Source: Saccoglossus kowalevskii
Lineage: Eukaryota; Hemichordata; Enteropneusta; Harrimaniidae
Direction of reading: 5' to 3'
Length of the DNA stretch: 26,123 bases
Assembly (NCBI RefSeq): GCF_000003605.2
Contig: NW_003107107.1
Span: forward strand, 13,894 to 40,016
Below the pieces are notes generated by a model. That model had not been told where the DNA came from, did not search any database, and saw only the letters and a list, made by a program, of their open reading frames with translations. The position numbers and the translations under genes are program-made. Of the stretch, positions 1-8,797 are shown in pieces (position 1 is the stretch's first letter; each line of letters begins with the position of its first letter).

Positions 1-162
1 GGGCAGTTCGTTTTCTTTTTTGCACTTTTAGGATCCTAGTAGAAAATACAAGTAATATAATATTGTAGGCTAGTCAGGGTGATACGGTAGGCTGGTCGGG
101 TGATGTTGTATTGTTATAATGACAATAGTCACTCACATACAGTTATTTCTTCTTTCTATTAG

Positions 163-280
163 AAAAAACAGAAAGTCAAAAGAAGATAAAGAAAATACCA
201 TCTACATGACAGCAGAAGAGATGCTGTCGAACACTGACACTGTGACGTCATCGGCAGTTTCCGTGCACGTTGTCTTTTAA
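163..280 (+). CDS. Probable terminal exon of an unidentified upstream gene
   Basis: A pyrimidine-rich tract ending TTTCTATTAG (153-162) looks like a splice acceptor. From 164 an open frame runs to TAA at 278-280 and encodes about 38 residues (KNRKSKEDKENTIYMTAEEM, then a Ser/Thr/Val-rich end finishing VSVHVVF). Entry would be phase 2, with base 163 closing a split codon. An AATAAA lies 24 nt past the stop, which fits a last coding exon. The tail is basic and then acidic, has a possible phosphotyrosine site (TIYM) and ends in V-V-F, resembling a class II PDZ ligand; a receptor or channel tail is possible. The same frame is open upstream to about 119, so an unspliced reading is not excluded. 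I do not recognise the family. Confidence 0.4.
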
Positions 281-303
281 ACCAAAAAGTATCAGAAAAT
301 CTT

Positions 304-309
304 AATAAA
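304..309 (+). terminator. Candidate poly(A) signal AATAAA of the upstream gene
   Basis: AATAAA lies 24 nt after the TAA at 278-280, in an A-rich stretch. The position suits the terminal exon at 163-280, but AATAAA is common by chance in DNA this AT-rich. Confidence 0.35.
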
Positions 310-527
310 AATTATGTATTAAACAAACAAAAAATAAGAAAAATTAACAAACGGCTTTTTAAATAAAAAAACTTGAATACAATACTTTAACTAATGTTGA
401 TCGAGTGTGTGTGTTTCTTTCTTACAAATAGTGCATGTATTAAGCAAATATACTGTAAAATATATAATGTATTATATACCAGTTCCCTCTTTTCATCCCA
501 AATTCATAAAAAATAGAACAGGAGTTT

Positions 528-640
528 ATAGTCTGCACTTTCCTTAAGATTGAGACAAACAATAGCCCAATTCTTTTATTATAAACTAGAAATTGTGTCT
601 GTTGGCTCCAAAATGGGGGTAATTTCAATAAATAATGAAG
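528..640 (+). repeat. Inverted dispersed repeat, copy 1
   Basis: TAGTCTGCACTTTCC at 528-542, an AATAGCCCAA block and GGCTCCAAAAT near 605 reappear in the same order, reverse-complemented, at 2868-2975. This is a degenerate interspersed repeat of about 110 bp, family unknown. Confidence 0.5.
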
Positions 641-842
641 AATATAATAAGAAAAATTTGGCAAGAAAGTCTGGTGGTGAAAAGGTTAAAACAAGTAGTT
701 TCCTTATATACGATTTGGTTAAGACAATTTGAACTTCACAAATAAATCATTGCAAAACGAGAAAAGAGGTGTTGTTGTGTCATTTTGGACAACAAGTTTA
801 GGCCATACTAATAAAGTACTTTTGTCTCTAAACAACCCACAT

Positions 843-1054
843 CACTTAAACATGAACACACTTTTTGGCAACAGTTATGTATTTCAATGAATCTTATTCA
901 CGTTAGTTACGAAATTGTCTTAATAACATAAGCAAGCAATTCTGATGTCACTTAGACATGAACACACATTTTGGAAACAGTTATGTATTTCAACCGCATT
1001 TTAATGAATATAGCTAGACGTTGGTTAAGGAATTGTGTTGATAACAAGCAATTC
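843..1054 (+). repeat. Diverged tandem duplication, 2 x 106 bp
   Basis: CACTTAAACATGAACACAC at 843 is repeated as CACTTAGACATGAACACAC at 949. Both are followed by TTTTGG(C/A)AACAGTTATGTATTTCAA, and both units end with CAAGCAATTCT. The period is 106 bp. The copies differ by substitutions and small indels, so the duplication is old. Confidence 0.7.
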
Positions 1055-2174
1055 TAATTCGCAGTATTATTATAAAAAAAAACATGTAAAGTTAATAACA
1101 AAGATGGCTGTGCTGTGCTGACCTAGATAAACTTAATATCTATCACATAATATTTAGGTGATAGTTATGCACCAAGCCACCCACAACACTTTTTAATAAC
1201 TAATATAGAAACTCAATTCACATCTGGCTGCCATGCTCTTGACACTTGACACTATCTACATTTCCATTTTCAATCTCTTTTATGTTAACATATTATTTGT
1301 TACTCTTGGAAGAATAGACTCCATCACACAAGCATCATTCATTCACTATATCATTGATACTCACAGACTGATAATTATAACATGCAGCTCTGGTATTCAC
1401 ATACCAAAGAACCAACTATTTAGTTTAACAACAGGAAAGTCAAACAAGATGATGTTACACATCCAAACTGGTCAAAAAGTAAATTATTTATCCAAACACA
1501 GCACTTCTCTCTTTTTTTACACAGCCTTTTCTTACTATCTAAAATAAAACTTCTACTAAATTTGAAAATAAAAAAATTCTTGGAGAATAGAGTTTGAGAC
1601 TTCGTTATGGTAAGGTTGGCATAACAACCACCAGTTGCTAAGTGGGTGAAGAAAAAAAAAGTTATTTAAATTGTTGTAAGAGTCAATTAGCAGTTGGCAA
1701 AATAAAAAAAAAAGCAGACACAATGTTACAATCTAATCTAAAAATATTCCATTTATTGTACATTGTTGTTTCCAAGACCAGTCAGTCAATCCAGTTCAAA
1801 CCTGCCTTTCGTGTGAAGCTTGCAATTCACCTGGTTTACATTCATAGATTATGTCACTTGAATAAAAATACAGTTTATATCAAAAAATTTTAAAGGCAGC
1901 ATAGCACCATTGTACAGGCAATTCTGATATTGTTCTTCACAACTGGTTGAGTGTAGAGAAAAACTAACTCACCAGTTCAGTATTTCACCTTCATTCAACT
2001 TGTAATGTACAAGTTTCTCTCTCTACTGTGTTGCACACAGAGGTTTGTTCTTTTTTCAAGTTTCTTCCTAGACTTCAGTGCTTTGTTACAAATCATTATT
2101 TCTTTAGTAGTATTAATTCCCCCTTTTTCTTTAACTGCTGCCACCATATGTAAACTAAGAACTAACTGACTTCT

Positions 2175-2505
2175 CAGAGTAGAGTGAACCAAGTGAGTAT
2201 TTGTCACCAACTATTAAAGATGTTTATTACTCAACTGCTAGGCCTGGAACTGAGCCCAAATCCTCACATACCAACATCATTATGCAAATAACTACACTTG
2301 CATTAAAAAAATAAACAGAGTAGAGTGAACCAAGTACTCACTGTATTGGTCACCAAATCCGGGAGCAGTGTATTAGCACTGGAGAGAAGCACTTGTTACT
2401 AAGATGTTTATTACTCAACTGCTAGGCCTGGAACTGAGCCCAAGTCCTGACATGTTCCATACAATGAAAGTATCAACATCATTATGCAAATAATTACACT
2501 TGCAT
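2175..2505 (+). repeat. Duplicated repeat block (2175-2304 and 2316-2505)
   Basis: Both copies begin CAGAGTAGAGTGAACCAAGT, share GATGTTTATTACTCAACTGC with the following TAGGCCTGGAACTGAGCCCAA, and end ATCATTATGCAAATAA(C/T)TACACTTGCAT. The second copy has two extra internal segments, after GGTCACCAA and after CAAGTCCTGACAT. It is therefore an unequal tandem duplication, or two nested insertions of one dispersed element. No coding content. Confidence 0.7.
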
Positions 2506-2867
2506 CATAGCCTCAAATCATTGCAATATGAAAAATAAATTTGGTTTTGGAATGGCTGCAGCAGGTTTCATCGAATTCCAATGGTATTGCAATTATTTGA
2601 CAGAACGTATTAGCTTAATTTTCGTTGAAAAATAAAATACAAATGCTTTCCAATTAATTGTAAGTCTTCGATTAAATTTTGTTGATAAAGCCTACCAAAT
2701 AGATTTAGTATTTTAGTCAGACCACCACTATGTACACCAACAATTTTTCAATTGTGTGCCAATTTCACACTGGTCCGTCCACTCAGTATCAATTTCCACT
2801 ACTTTTCATTTTTTCACTACCAAACCTTCTTGCTCAAATTTATCTGCACTTTTTCTACATATTTCTA

Positions 2868-2975
2868 GAAATGAACCCTAATTTTGGAGCCAGCAAAAAA
2901 AAAATTGAATCATTTTTTGGTTTTGACTCCAAAAATTTGGCTATTTTTGTTCTAATCTGGAAAGTGCAGACTAGA
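2868..2975 (-). repeat. Inverted dispersed repeat, copy 2
   Basis: This is the reverse-complement partner of 528-640. Shared anchors on the + strand are TTTTGGAGCCAGC near 2882 and GGAAAGTGCAGACTA at 2959-2973. Divergence is substantial between the anchors. Confidence 0.5.
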
Positions 2976-3648
2976 AGGGTACTCTTACCCTTCAATACAG
3001 AAAAATATAGAGAAAATCTAATACATTTATTCAAGTATTAGTAAAATCTGTATATTAGTATTTAACACAATAAAGTATGTAAGAAGCTGTAATCCAGTGA
3101 CTCGCATAACTGTACTACACATTAGTATCTACCTCAATAATCTAGTATACATGCACCCCAGCATTGCCTCTATTTAGTTAATTTACTTATGAATACCAAA
3201 TTTGAGTCAGTAATATGCATTTCTACATCACTACCAAATTTGCAACATAATCAAGTAAATTTTTACAAAATTTCAGAAAACTAAAAAATGGTAAAGTTAG
3301 TCGACAGATTGCATGCAAATAACCTGTACAGGTATATTTTAGTGATGTGATGTAACTCAAACAAGTATCACCAAAATGACTATCAGACATAGATGTTACT
3401 GACCATTCACAGCAAGTACTATTATATCAAACATAAGATCAGCATTTGGAGGTAACGTGAGATGCAAATTATCTGTCAAAATAAATGACTGTGATTTTCA
3501 CAATGTTGGTTGACATTTATTCACAAGAAGATAAAATACATTTTACCCATTTTACCAGTTACCATCCTGATAGCTCTTTTTTAAGTATGATAGTTATCGC
3601 ACAGCCTGTTTGAATTTCATGTAATCAAACAATATTTAAATGCATTTA

Positions 3649-3716
3649 AACGTATATTGACAATGCATAGCGATGTATACAATGGTATACGTCGCTATGC
3701 ATTGTCAATATACGTT
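3649..3716. repeat. Near-perfect hairpin, 32-bp stem, 4-nt loop
   Basis: The arm 3649-3680 is the reverse complement of 3685-3716 with a single mismatch (a G opposite T, pairable as G-U in RNA); the loop is AATG at 3681-3684. The arm contains GACAATGCATAGCG. Such a structure could be a MITE core, a recent palindromic insertion or a small-RNA precursor. No coding context. Confidence 0.75.
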
Positions 3717-4198
3717 GCTATGGGTCCAATATTGAACATGACACAGCACGATCCCCATCGTCTTTTAATGGTCTTTGGATATTTTAAAAATGTAATCACT
3801 CTCTTAAACAAACATCCAGTTTTCCAGTGAAATCAACAATGTTGACAACAATGTACTCTGACTTTGATAATCCTGAAAATCACTTTCTTTGCGATCACCA
3901 ATACTCAGAATATGTTAGGAAATGTTGGCAGTATAACACAGCATTCTGATAAGTTAATGGTATTTTCGACCAATCAGGTAACAGGACATGTCGTGTGAGA
4001 AAACATGATAGATCTGAGAACCATGTATTCTAAGAACCTGACCATTCTACAAAACTAATGACTTAATTTATTTAAAATTTTTGATATTTTTTAGTATGTA
4101 TGCTCAAGACAAAATTTTCATATTGTGTGTTTGATCTAAGGAATTATTTTGAGGTGACATTTTAACATTACTTTGAACCTCAGCCATTTAATTTATTG

Positions 4199-4329
4199 TC
4201 AAAAAGGATATCCCCAAGCAGGAAAACCATGCTGTCCATAACCTTTGAAGCCAGCAATGTACTCATTGCCATGTAACATAGCCCTTTCTCCCCTCATCAT
4301 CGATAAACAACCTTCACTCCATCCTACAG
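4199..4329 (-). CDS. FKBP-type peptidyl-prolyl isomerase-like terminal exon (partial, possibly decayed)
   Basis: On the minus strand a long T tract and TTCCTTCTGTAG form a strong acceptor (AG at 4331-4330). The exon then encodes VGWSEGCLSMMRGERAMLHG, followed by a segment ending GYGQHGFPAWGYPF and TGA (4201-4199). The pattern GWxEGxxxMxxGERA plus GYGxxGFPAWG is characteristic of the FKBP fold, which covers prolyl isomerases and FK506-binding proteins. Entry is phase 1. The last strand of the fold (PPNATLxFDVELL in typical FKBPs) is absent because the stop follows at once, and AATAAA (minus strand, 4197-4192) nearly abuts the stop. The other FKBP exons were not found between here and 8760. This may be the 3' end of a gene split by LINE insertions, or a truncated relic. 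Confidence 0.5.
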
Positions 4330-4464
4330 CTACAGAAGGAAAAAAAAGTCAATATGCTTAGGCTGCTTACATTAAAAATGTTTGGGGGGGTCTGACTAGA
4401 TGGATTTTTATTCCAATTTTGTTCAGGTACAACCCCCCTCCAGACCAGACGTAGAATTGTTAAG

Positions 4465-4477
4465 CCCCCCCCCCCCC
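4465..4477. repeat. Poly(C) run of 13
   Basis: A pure C tract, with smaller G and C runs at 4383-4390 and 4433-4438. Low complexity and a likely site of length polymorphism and sequencing error. Confidence 0.7.
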
Positions 4478-4570
4478 AACACACATAGCTATCTCACAGT
4501 CTCCCTTGTTCCCATGGCAACAAGATAACAGACTATCCAACACTGATTTTAACAATTTGACTACAGACAG

Positions 4571-6014
4571 TTTTTTTTTTTTTTTTTTGTATTTATAAAC
4601 TATTATTGGAGTTTGCACTGAAATTAACATCTTACATACCTGGTTTGTACATTACAAATTGCAATTAATCTACATATTGTGAAGTGGACTGGGTAACATT
4701 TTTCATAAAATATCCCCATTTCTTGTTATGAAAAGTCAACCTATTCCGTCGGACAGCAATGAAGTACTCTATCTCCAGGAAATATTTTACATATCTTTTG
4801 TATGCCATGAATTCTGGCTTTTGATTTTTATGTCTACACAAGTAAATATATTTTTTTGCTACCAGAACACAGAAGTTGACTAAACATGTAAAGTTTTCAT
4901 CCCCAAGAAGGATTTGTTGTACATTTGGGAATGCCCTCAGGCCAAGCTTACCCCCTCCCCCCCCCCAAAAAAAAGCGTGTACAGTGTTTCTCAAAAATCT
5001 TGGGTGCATTGACATTGGTAGAACAAATGGATAAGAGATTCAGAGCATGATGAACAGAAAGTACAAAGATCAGACTCCACAATGGGAGGGTTCATCTTGA
5101 ATGTTTTGTTTGTGGTTAGAATATTATGGATTATTTTGAGTTGAAATTCTCTGAGACGAGTATCAATTGTAGTACGAAAGGGTAACTGGTAGATTGGCAA
5201 CCAAGACATCAAGTGTGAAATATTCAATAATACAGTAAAATAGGTCTCAGATCTAGGCGAGATAAATTTGTTGTTCACATTACTCTTAGCCACAGTTTTT
5301 GTAGTACAATTTTGTAAATCAACCGATGTACTGCCGTGTTTAAATCTAACTGGTTTATCCAAAGGGTTAACATTCTCGTCAAAATCAGAGTTGTTTAGTT
5401 TGTGAGTTACGCACTGTATGAGGCCATACCATTTTAGAAAACATGACCCAGGTACTCCCTTACTCTGAATCTCCTCCCGTGCCTGTAGTTTCCCAGTTTC
5501 CCCATACATTTGTTTAAAGGGGCACCTTCCAGTTAAGATTAATTTCACAACACATTTACTTTCTGGATTAAAATAACAATGGATAACAAAAGATAGATTA
5601 ACATTGTAAACAACATAAACAATAGTGTCCCATGATTCTTTGGTGCAATCCATGGGATTGAGCGGTTCCCCTTTAACAAACAAAATTCCAGCATCAACAA
5701 AATCCTGAATGAAGACCGATTTCCCTCCCAGAAGAATCAGTTTGTTATTCCAAATTATTTGCTCATGAAATGCATTTTCGTTTGCTTGGCTTACGTCTGA
5801 ATTAAGTCTTACCCAATTTTGTAAAATATTTGAAAAGAACAGTGGTAACCTCATTGGCAGGACTTTAGGATCAAAGTTACAATTCAATAAAACTGAGAGT
5901 CCACCAATTAGTTTCAATTTGTCTAAAATGATTGTTTTCCATAGATGTGACACTTTATTGTCACTCAGTCGTCTCAACCAGTTAATTCTTTGGGCTGCAT
6001 AAATGGCACCACAG
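4571..6014 (-). mobile_element. Decayed L1/Tx1-type LINE fragment, 3' part of ORF2
   Basis: The minus-strand frame from about 6014 reads GAIYAAQRINWLRRLSDNK, and later GGLSVLL, then a zf-RVT-like end: LREFQLKIIHNIL followed by CTFCSSCSESLIHLFYQC (C-x2-C...H-x4-C). After a frameshift near 5000 the next frame (to 4665) continues with ILLGDENFTCLVNFCVLVAK and KKYIYLCRHKNQKPEF. This is the typical C-terminus of L1/Tx1-group non-LTR retrotransposons. An in-frame stop lies upstream near 6021, and the endonuclease and catalytic RT parts are missing, so the copy is 5' truncated and dead. The 18-T run at 4571-4588 may be its poly(A) tail seen from the other strand. Confidence 0.8.
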
Positions 6015-6787
6015 ACAGTTTTCTAAATGTGAATAATTATAGGTAGATAGTCATGCCTCTGATAACGTCACATACTGTCAAAACAGTTTTGGAATTTATC
6101 CCAATAAAACTTAGAACATGAAAATAATTAATGTGTGAAAGAACAATTTACCTACCAACACAAAAAAGTTCATGTAAATATTAAATTTGGTCATAATTAC
6201 AAAGGAGTAGAAAACTCTGTGAGCTTGCCTGTAATATGCTTCCATATATGGACAGAACTGTGATCCATACACAAGCATTAGCACATAGCTTATCAAAATT
6301 TGGAAATATAAATCAGCAAATTTGTCTGTATAAGTCTCAAATATGTAATTTTTGAGAAAAAAAAATATATTTTTTTCTAAGTTCATTTATAAAATGCAAC
6401 TAAACCCACAGGGAAAGAAATGAATTTTTTTTATGGTGATGAAACGAGACATTTTTTTAATGAAAAAAAGTTCACCGAGAAGGAAACTTAATCTGACCAA
6501 GTTGTGTATACATTTCATTGATTTTGATGACTACCGGTAGGCATAATATGTCCCCAATGAGACAATACCAGCTAGTTGTCATTAGATATCAAAATCAGTT
6601 TAACAGGTTAAGTATTAGGGTGTTATATTGGAATTTGTTGCTGTTATAAGATATTATAGGATAGGATATGTTATAGGTTATTTCCTCCAGAAAAACCATA
6701 TGTTGATTGACCATCGGCGGAACTGTGTGACGATTATGCATAATTATATATACAAAGCACACACACACGAACGCAACAACTTTTTTA
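6015..6787. other. AT-rich spacer between two LINE fragments
   Basis: No supportable gene. Minus-strand open frames at 6111-6386 and 6595-6801 are hydrophobic, low-complexity and match no family I know. A short CA-rich microsatellite lies at 6757-6768. Confidence 0.45.
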
Positions 6788-8150
6788 ACTAGTTCCATCA
6801 CTTGCTTATTATATGCAGATGATCTAGTATTACTCTCAAAGTCAAAAAATTGCCATCAAAATGCTATAAACTCAGTGCAAACATATTGTAATAAATGGAA
6901 ACTAGAAGTAAATGTATCAAAATCTAATATCATGATTTTCAATAAATCTGGCAAAACCATAACAAAACATAAATTTGCAATTAATGGAAAACCACTTGAA
7001 AATGTATCCTCTTACACTTACCTAGGTTTGAAACTAAACACAATTGGTAAACTTATCAGAGCTCAAAAAGATCTCAGCCATAGAGCGATGAAAGCTTTCT
7101 TCAATTGTTATACTCTGAAAATATTTCAGTCAAAACATACATAAAACTATTTGCGACTGTGTACTACAAATAAAAGATATGTTTGATAGTGGGCTACCTA
7201 TGGAAAAATTTAATAACAAATTTTGCAAATACATTTTACAGGTAAACTGTAAAGCCAGTAATTTGGCATGTATTTTAGAATTAGGTAGACACCCTATTTT
7301 ACTGACTATAGTGTAAAACAAATGATAAAATATTGGCTAAAAATAAAAAACAAAGAATGAAAACTTGATAGTTCATGAAGCATACAGACTTAGCATAGAG
7401 ATGGATGGTAAAGGCATACTTAATTGGGTATCTGGTGAAAAAAATATTTTGCACTATCTGGAAATGAATAAGTCATGGGAAAATAATGATCCAAATTATA
7501 AATCCAATCTAATCAACACACTCAAAAAAGTATTCAAAAACAAGAGCAAGAACAAATGCATGATGATAATAAAAACAAAAAACAAAAGAATAAGCTGTGT
7601 ACATATAGACTGCTAAAGAACAATTGTCAGTATGAAAATTATCTAATAGTAACAAATGCAAAACATAGAGCAGCATTAACAAAATTGAGAATTAGCACTC
7701 ATAATTTAAAAATAGAGAAAGGTTAGAAAGTGTTAGAAAGTGCACTGCTTGCGACCAAAATGAGATTGAAGACGAAATGCATTTCTTACTTGAATGCAAG
7801 CTGTATGAATATGAGAGAACTGAAATGTTGAAGGAAATAAATTTAATACATTGTAACAACACAAATACCAATAAATTGATTACAATGCTAACAAGCAATA
7901 ACAGCCAAAAAATTTAAAAAACTAGCAAGCTACATCTATAATTGTTTCAGTGCCAGAGAAAATCATTTCAAAAAAACACTACCAGCTGCCCCGAAATAAA
8001 TAAACTATTTTTTTTTATTATTATTTTTTTCAATTTTTCAATTTTAGCACTTCAATTTTGTTACTTCCTCAGTTTTTCATTTTTATTGTAATTTTCTGAG
8101 TCAATATTCAAATAAGGGTACGATTATGCAATAAAGATTATTATTATTTT
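6788..8150 (+). mobile_element. Decayed LINE (CR1/Jockey-like group), RT palm to 3' tail
   Basis: The frame at about 6805 reads CLLYADDLVLLSKSK, with the RT catalytic YADD. It continues with NKWKLEVNVSKSNIMIFNK and SSYTYLGLKL to a stop at 7142-7144. Further pieces lie in shifted frames: an ILELGRHPILLTI segment near 7272-7310, an NWVSGEKNILHYLEM segment near 7420-7470, and CTACDQNEIEDEMHFLLEC (C-x2-C...H-x4-C) at about 7747-7803. The end at 8125-8150 is AATAAAGATTATTATTATT, a tail type common in non-LTR elements. Several frameshifts and stops make it non-functional. It is clearly different from the 4571-6014 element. Family placement within LINEs is inference. Confidence 0.8.
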
Positions 8151-8168
8151 TAAGAAGAAGTGATTTAC

Positions 8169-8214
8169 CCTTGAGGTCAACATAGCGACCATACACAATG
8201 CATGTAAAATACAT
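8169..8214 (-). CDS. Speculative first coding exon, divergent to PALB2
   Basis: On the minus strand an ATG at 8214-8212 opens MYFTCIVYGRYVDLK and then meets a good donor (AAGG|GTAAAT). The exon would end in phase 1, the phase the FKBP-like exon at 4329 needs. Its position across the putative promoter from PALB2 suggests a divergent gene. It is only 46 nt, the peptide is not recognised and chance is a serious alternative. Confidence 0.12.
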
Positions 8215-8423
8215 TGTTTACATGAAATTCGAGTACTCAATCACAGTACTTTTATGTTGATTTTCAGGTGAAAACGTCCCAATTTTATTCAATCGACCGA
8301 TAGAAACGTCTAGTTTCAGTTTGAATTGTGAATTATAAATATTTATACCGATGAAGAAAATGCCTTTGTTGCAATGAGAGTATAATCACGGAGAACGCGC
8401 GATGTTCGCATAGTGCGTTGTCA

Positions 8424-8441
8424 ATACTTCCCATAATGCAT
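8424..8441 (+). promoter_or_regulatory. ZNF143/Staf-like site (TACTTCCCATAATGCAT)
   Basis: ATACTTCCCATAATGCAT closely resembles the core of the ZNF143 binding consensus (ACTACAATTCCCAGAATGC), a motif frequent in TATA-less and bidirectional housekeeping promoters. It sits about 330 bp upstream of the PALB2 start codon in the CpG-richer stretch. The match is by eye. Confidence 0.5.
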
Positions 8442-8453
8442 CATCGAACAACA

Positions 8454-8465
8454 CAAATGGCGCTG
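8454..8465 (+). promoter_or_regulatory. YY1-like motif (CAAATGGCGCTG)
   Basis: CAAATGGCGCTG resembles the YY1 consensus CAAnATGGCGGC, which often sits at or just after transcription starts. It lies only about 12 bp after the ZNF143-like site. This suggests initiation nearby, but there is no direct evidence. Confidence 0.35.
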
Positions 8466-8764
8466 CTTTTGAGTTTGTGTATTTTAAATACCACGAATGT
8501 TATTGAAATTGTCTAACAATGTGCCAATCAGCAGTGTTTTCTGAATTTTAATAGTATCCAAACTGTGTCTGGAGTACAAATTAGCTGCTGTATTGTGGGC
8601 AAACATACACATCAAAACAGGATCACCGTTCGATGTCTCTGGTTCGATCGGCCCGTCAATTTCGCTGATCTCCCTGAGATTGGATGAATGAATGTACTTA
8701 AGTTGCCGATCGCTGTGGTTTCTCGCTCATATATCGCTTAACGTTGTCATATTGCTCTACAGTT

Positions 8765-8797
8765 ATGGATTCTGCAAGAGACAAAGAAGTGGCAAAG
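8765..8797 (+). CDS. PALB2: PALB2 exon 1 (MDSARDKEVAK)
   Basis: The ATG at 8765-8767 opens MDSARDKEVAK and meets the donor AAG|GTATAC at 8798, phase 0. Human PALB2 exon 1 (MDEPPGKPLSCEEKEK, from memory) likewise starts MD, is acidic/basic and ends in phase 0 at the start of the coiled coil. The start is chosen because it gives the family N-terminus and sits in the promoter-like region. The frame stays open through the intron to 9007, which is considered fortuitous. Confidence 0.75.

Larger units (their letters stand above)
310..4198. other. Gene-poor intergenic stretch with repeats
   Basis: No coding segment can be supported here on either strand. Open frames are short, of low complexity and lack recognisable domains. 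The content is AT-rich sequence with the repeats listed separately: a tandem pair at 843-1054, an inverted pair at 528-640 and 2868-2975, a duplicated block at 2175-2505 and a hairpin at 3649-3716. Small undetected exons cannot be excluded. Confidence 0.5.
8215..8764 (+). promoter_or_regulatory. PALB2 promoter and 5' UTR region
   Basis: This 550-bp stretch between the LINE and the PALB2 ATG is visibly richer in CpG than its surroundings (GAACGCGCGATG at 8392-8403, and CG-containing hexamers through 8620-8745). It holds the ZNF143-like and YY1-like motifs listed separately. No TATA box stands out at a sensible place. GCTCTACAG at 8753-8761, just before TTATGGAT, could be a 5' UTR splice acceptor, so the first non-coding exon may be separate. 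Confidence 0.5.

Noticed and set aside
6111-6801. Minus-strand open frames as small membrane proteins
   Set aside because: Hydrophobicity follows from A/T-rich codons. No start context, homology or splice support.
8640-8656. GGTTCGATC resembling a tRNA B box
   Set aside because: No A box, acceptor stem or cloverleaf could be built around it.
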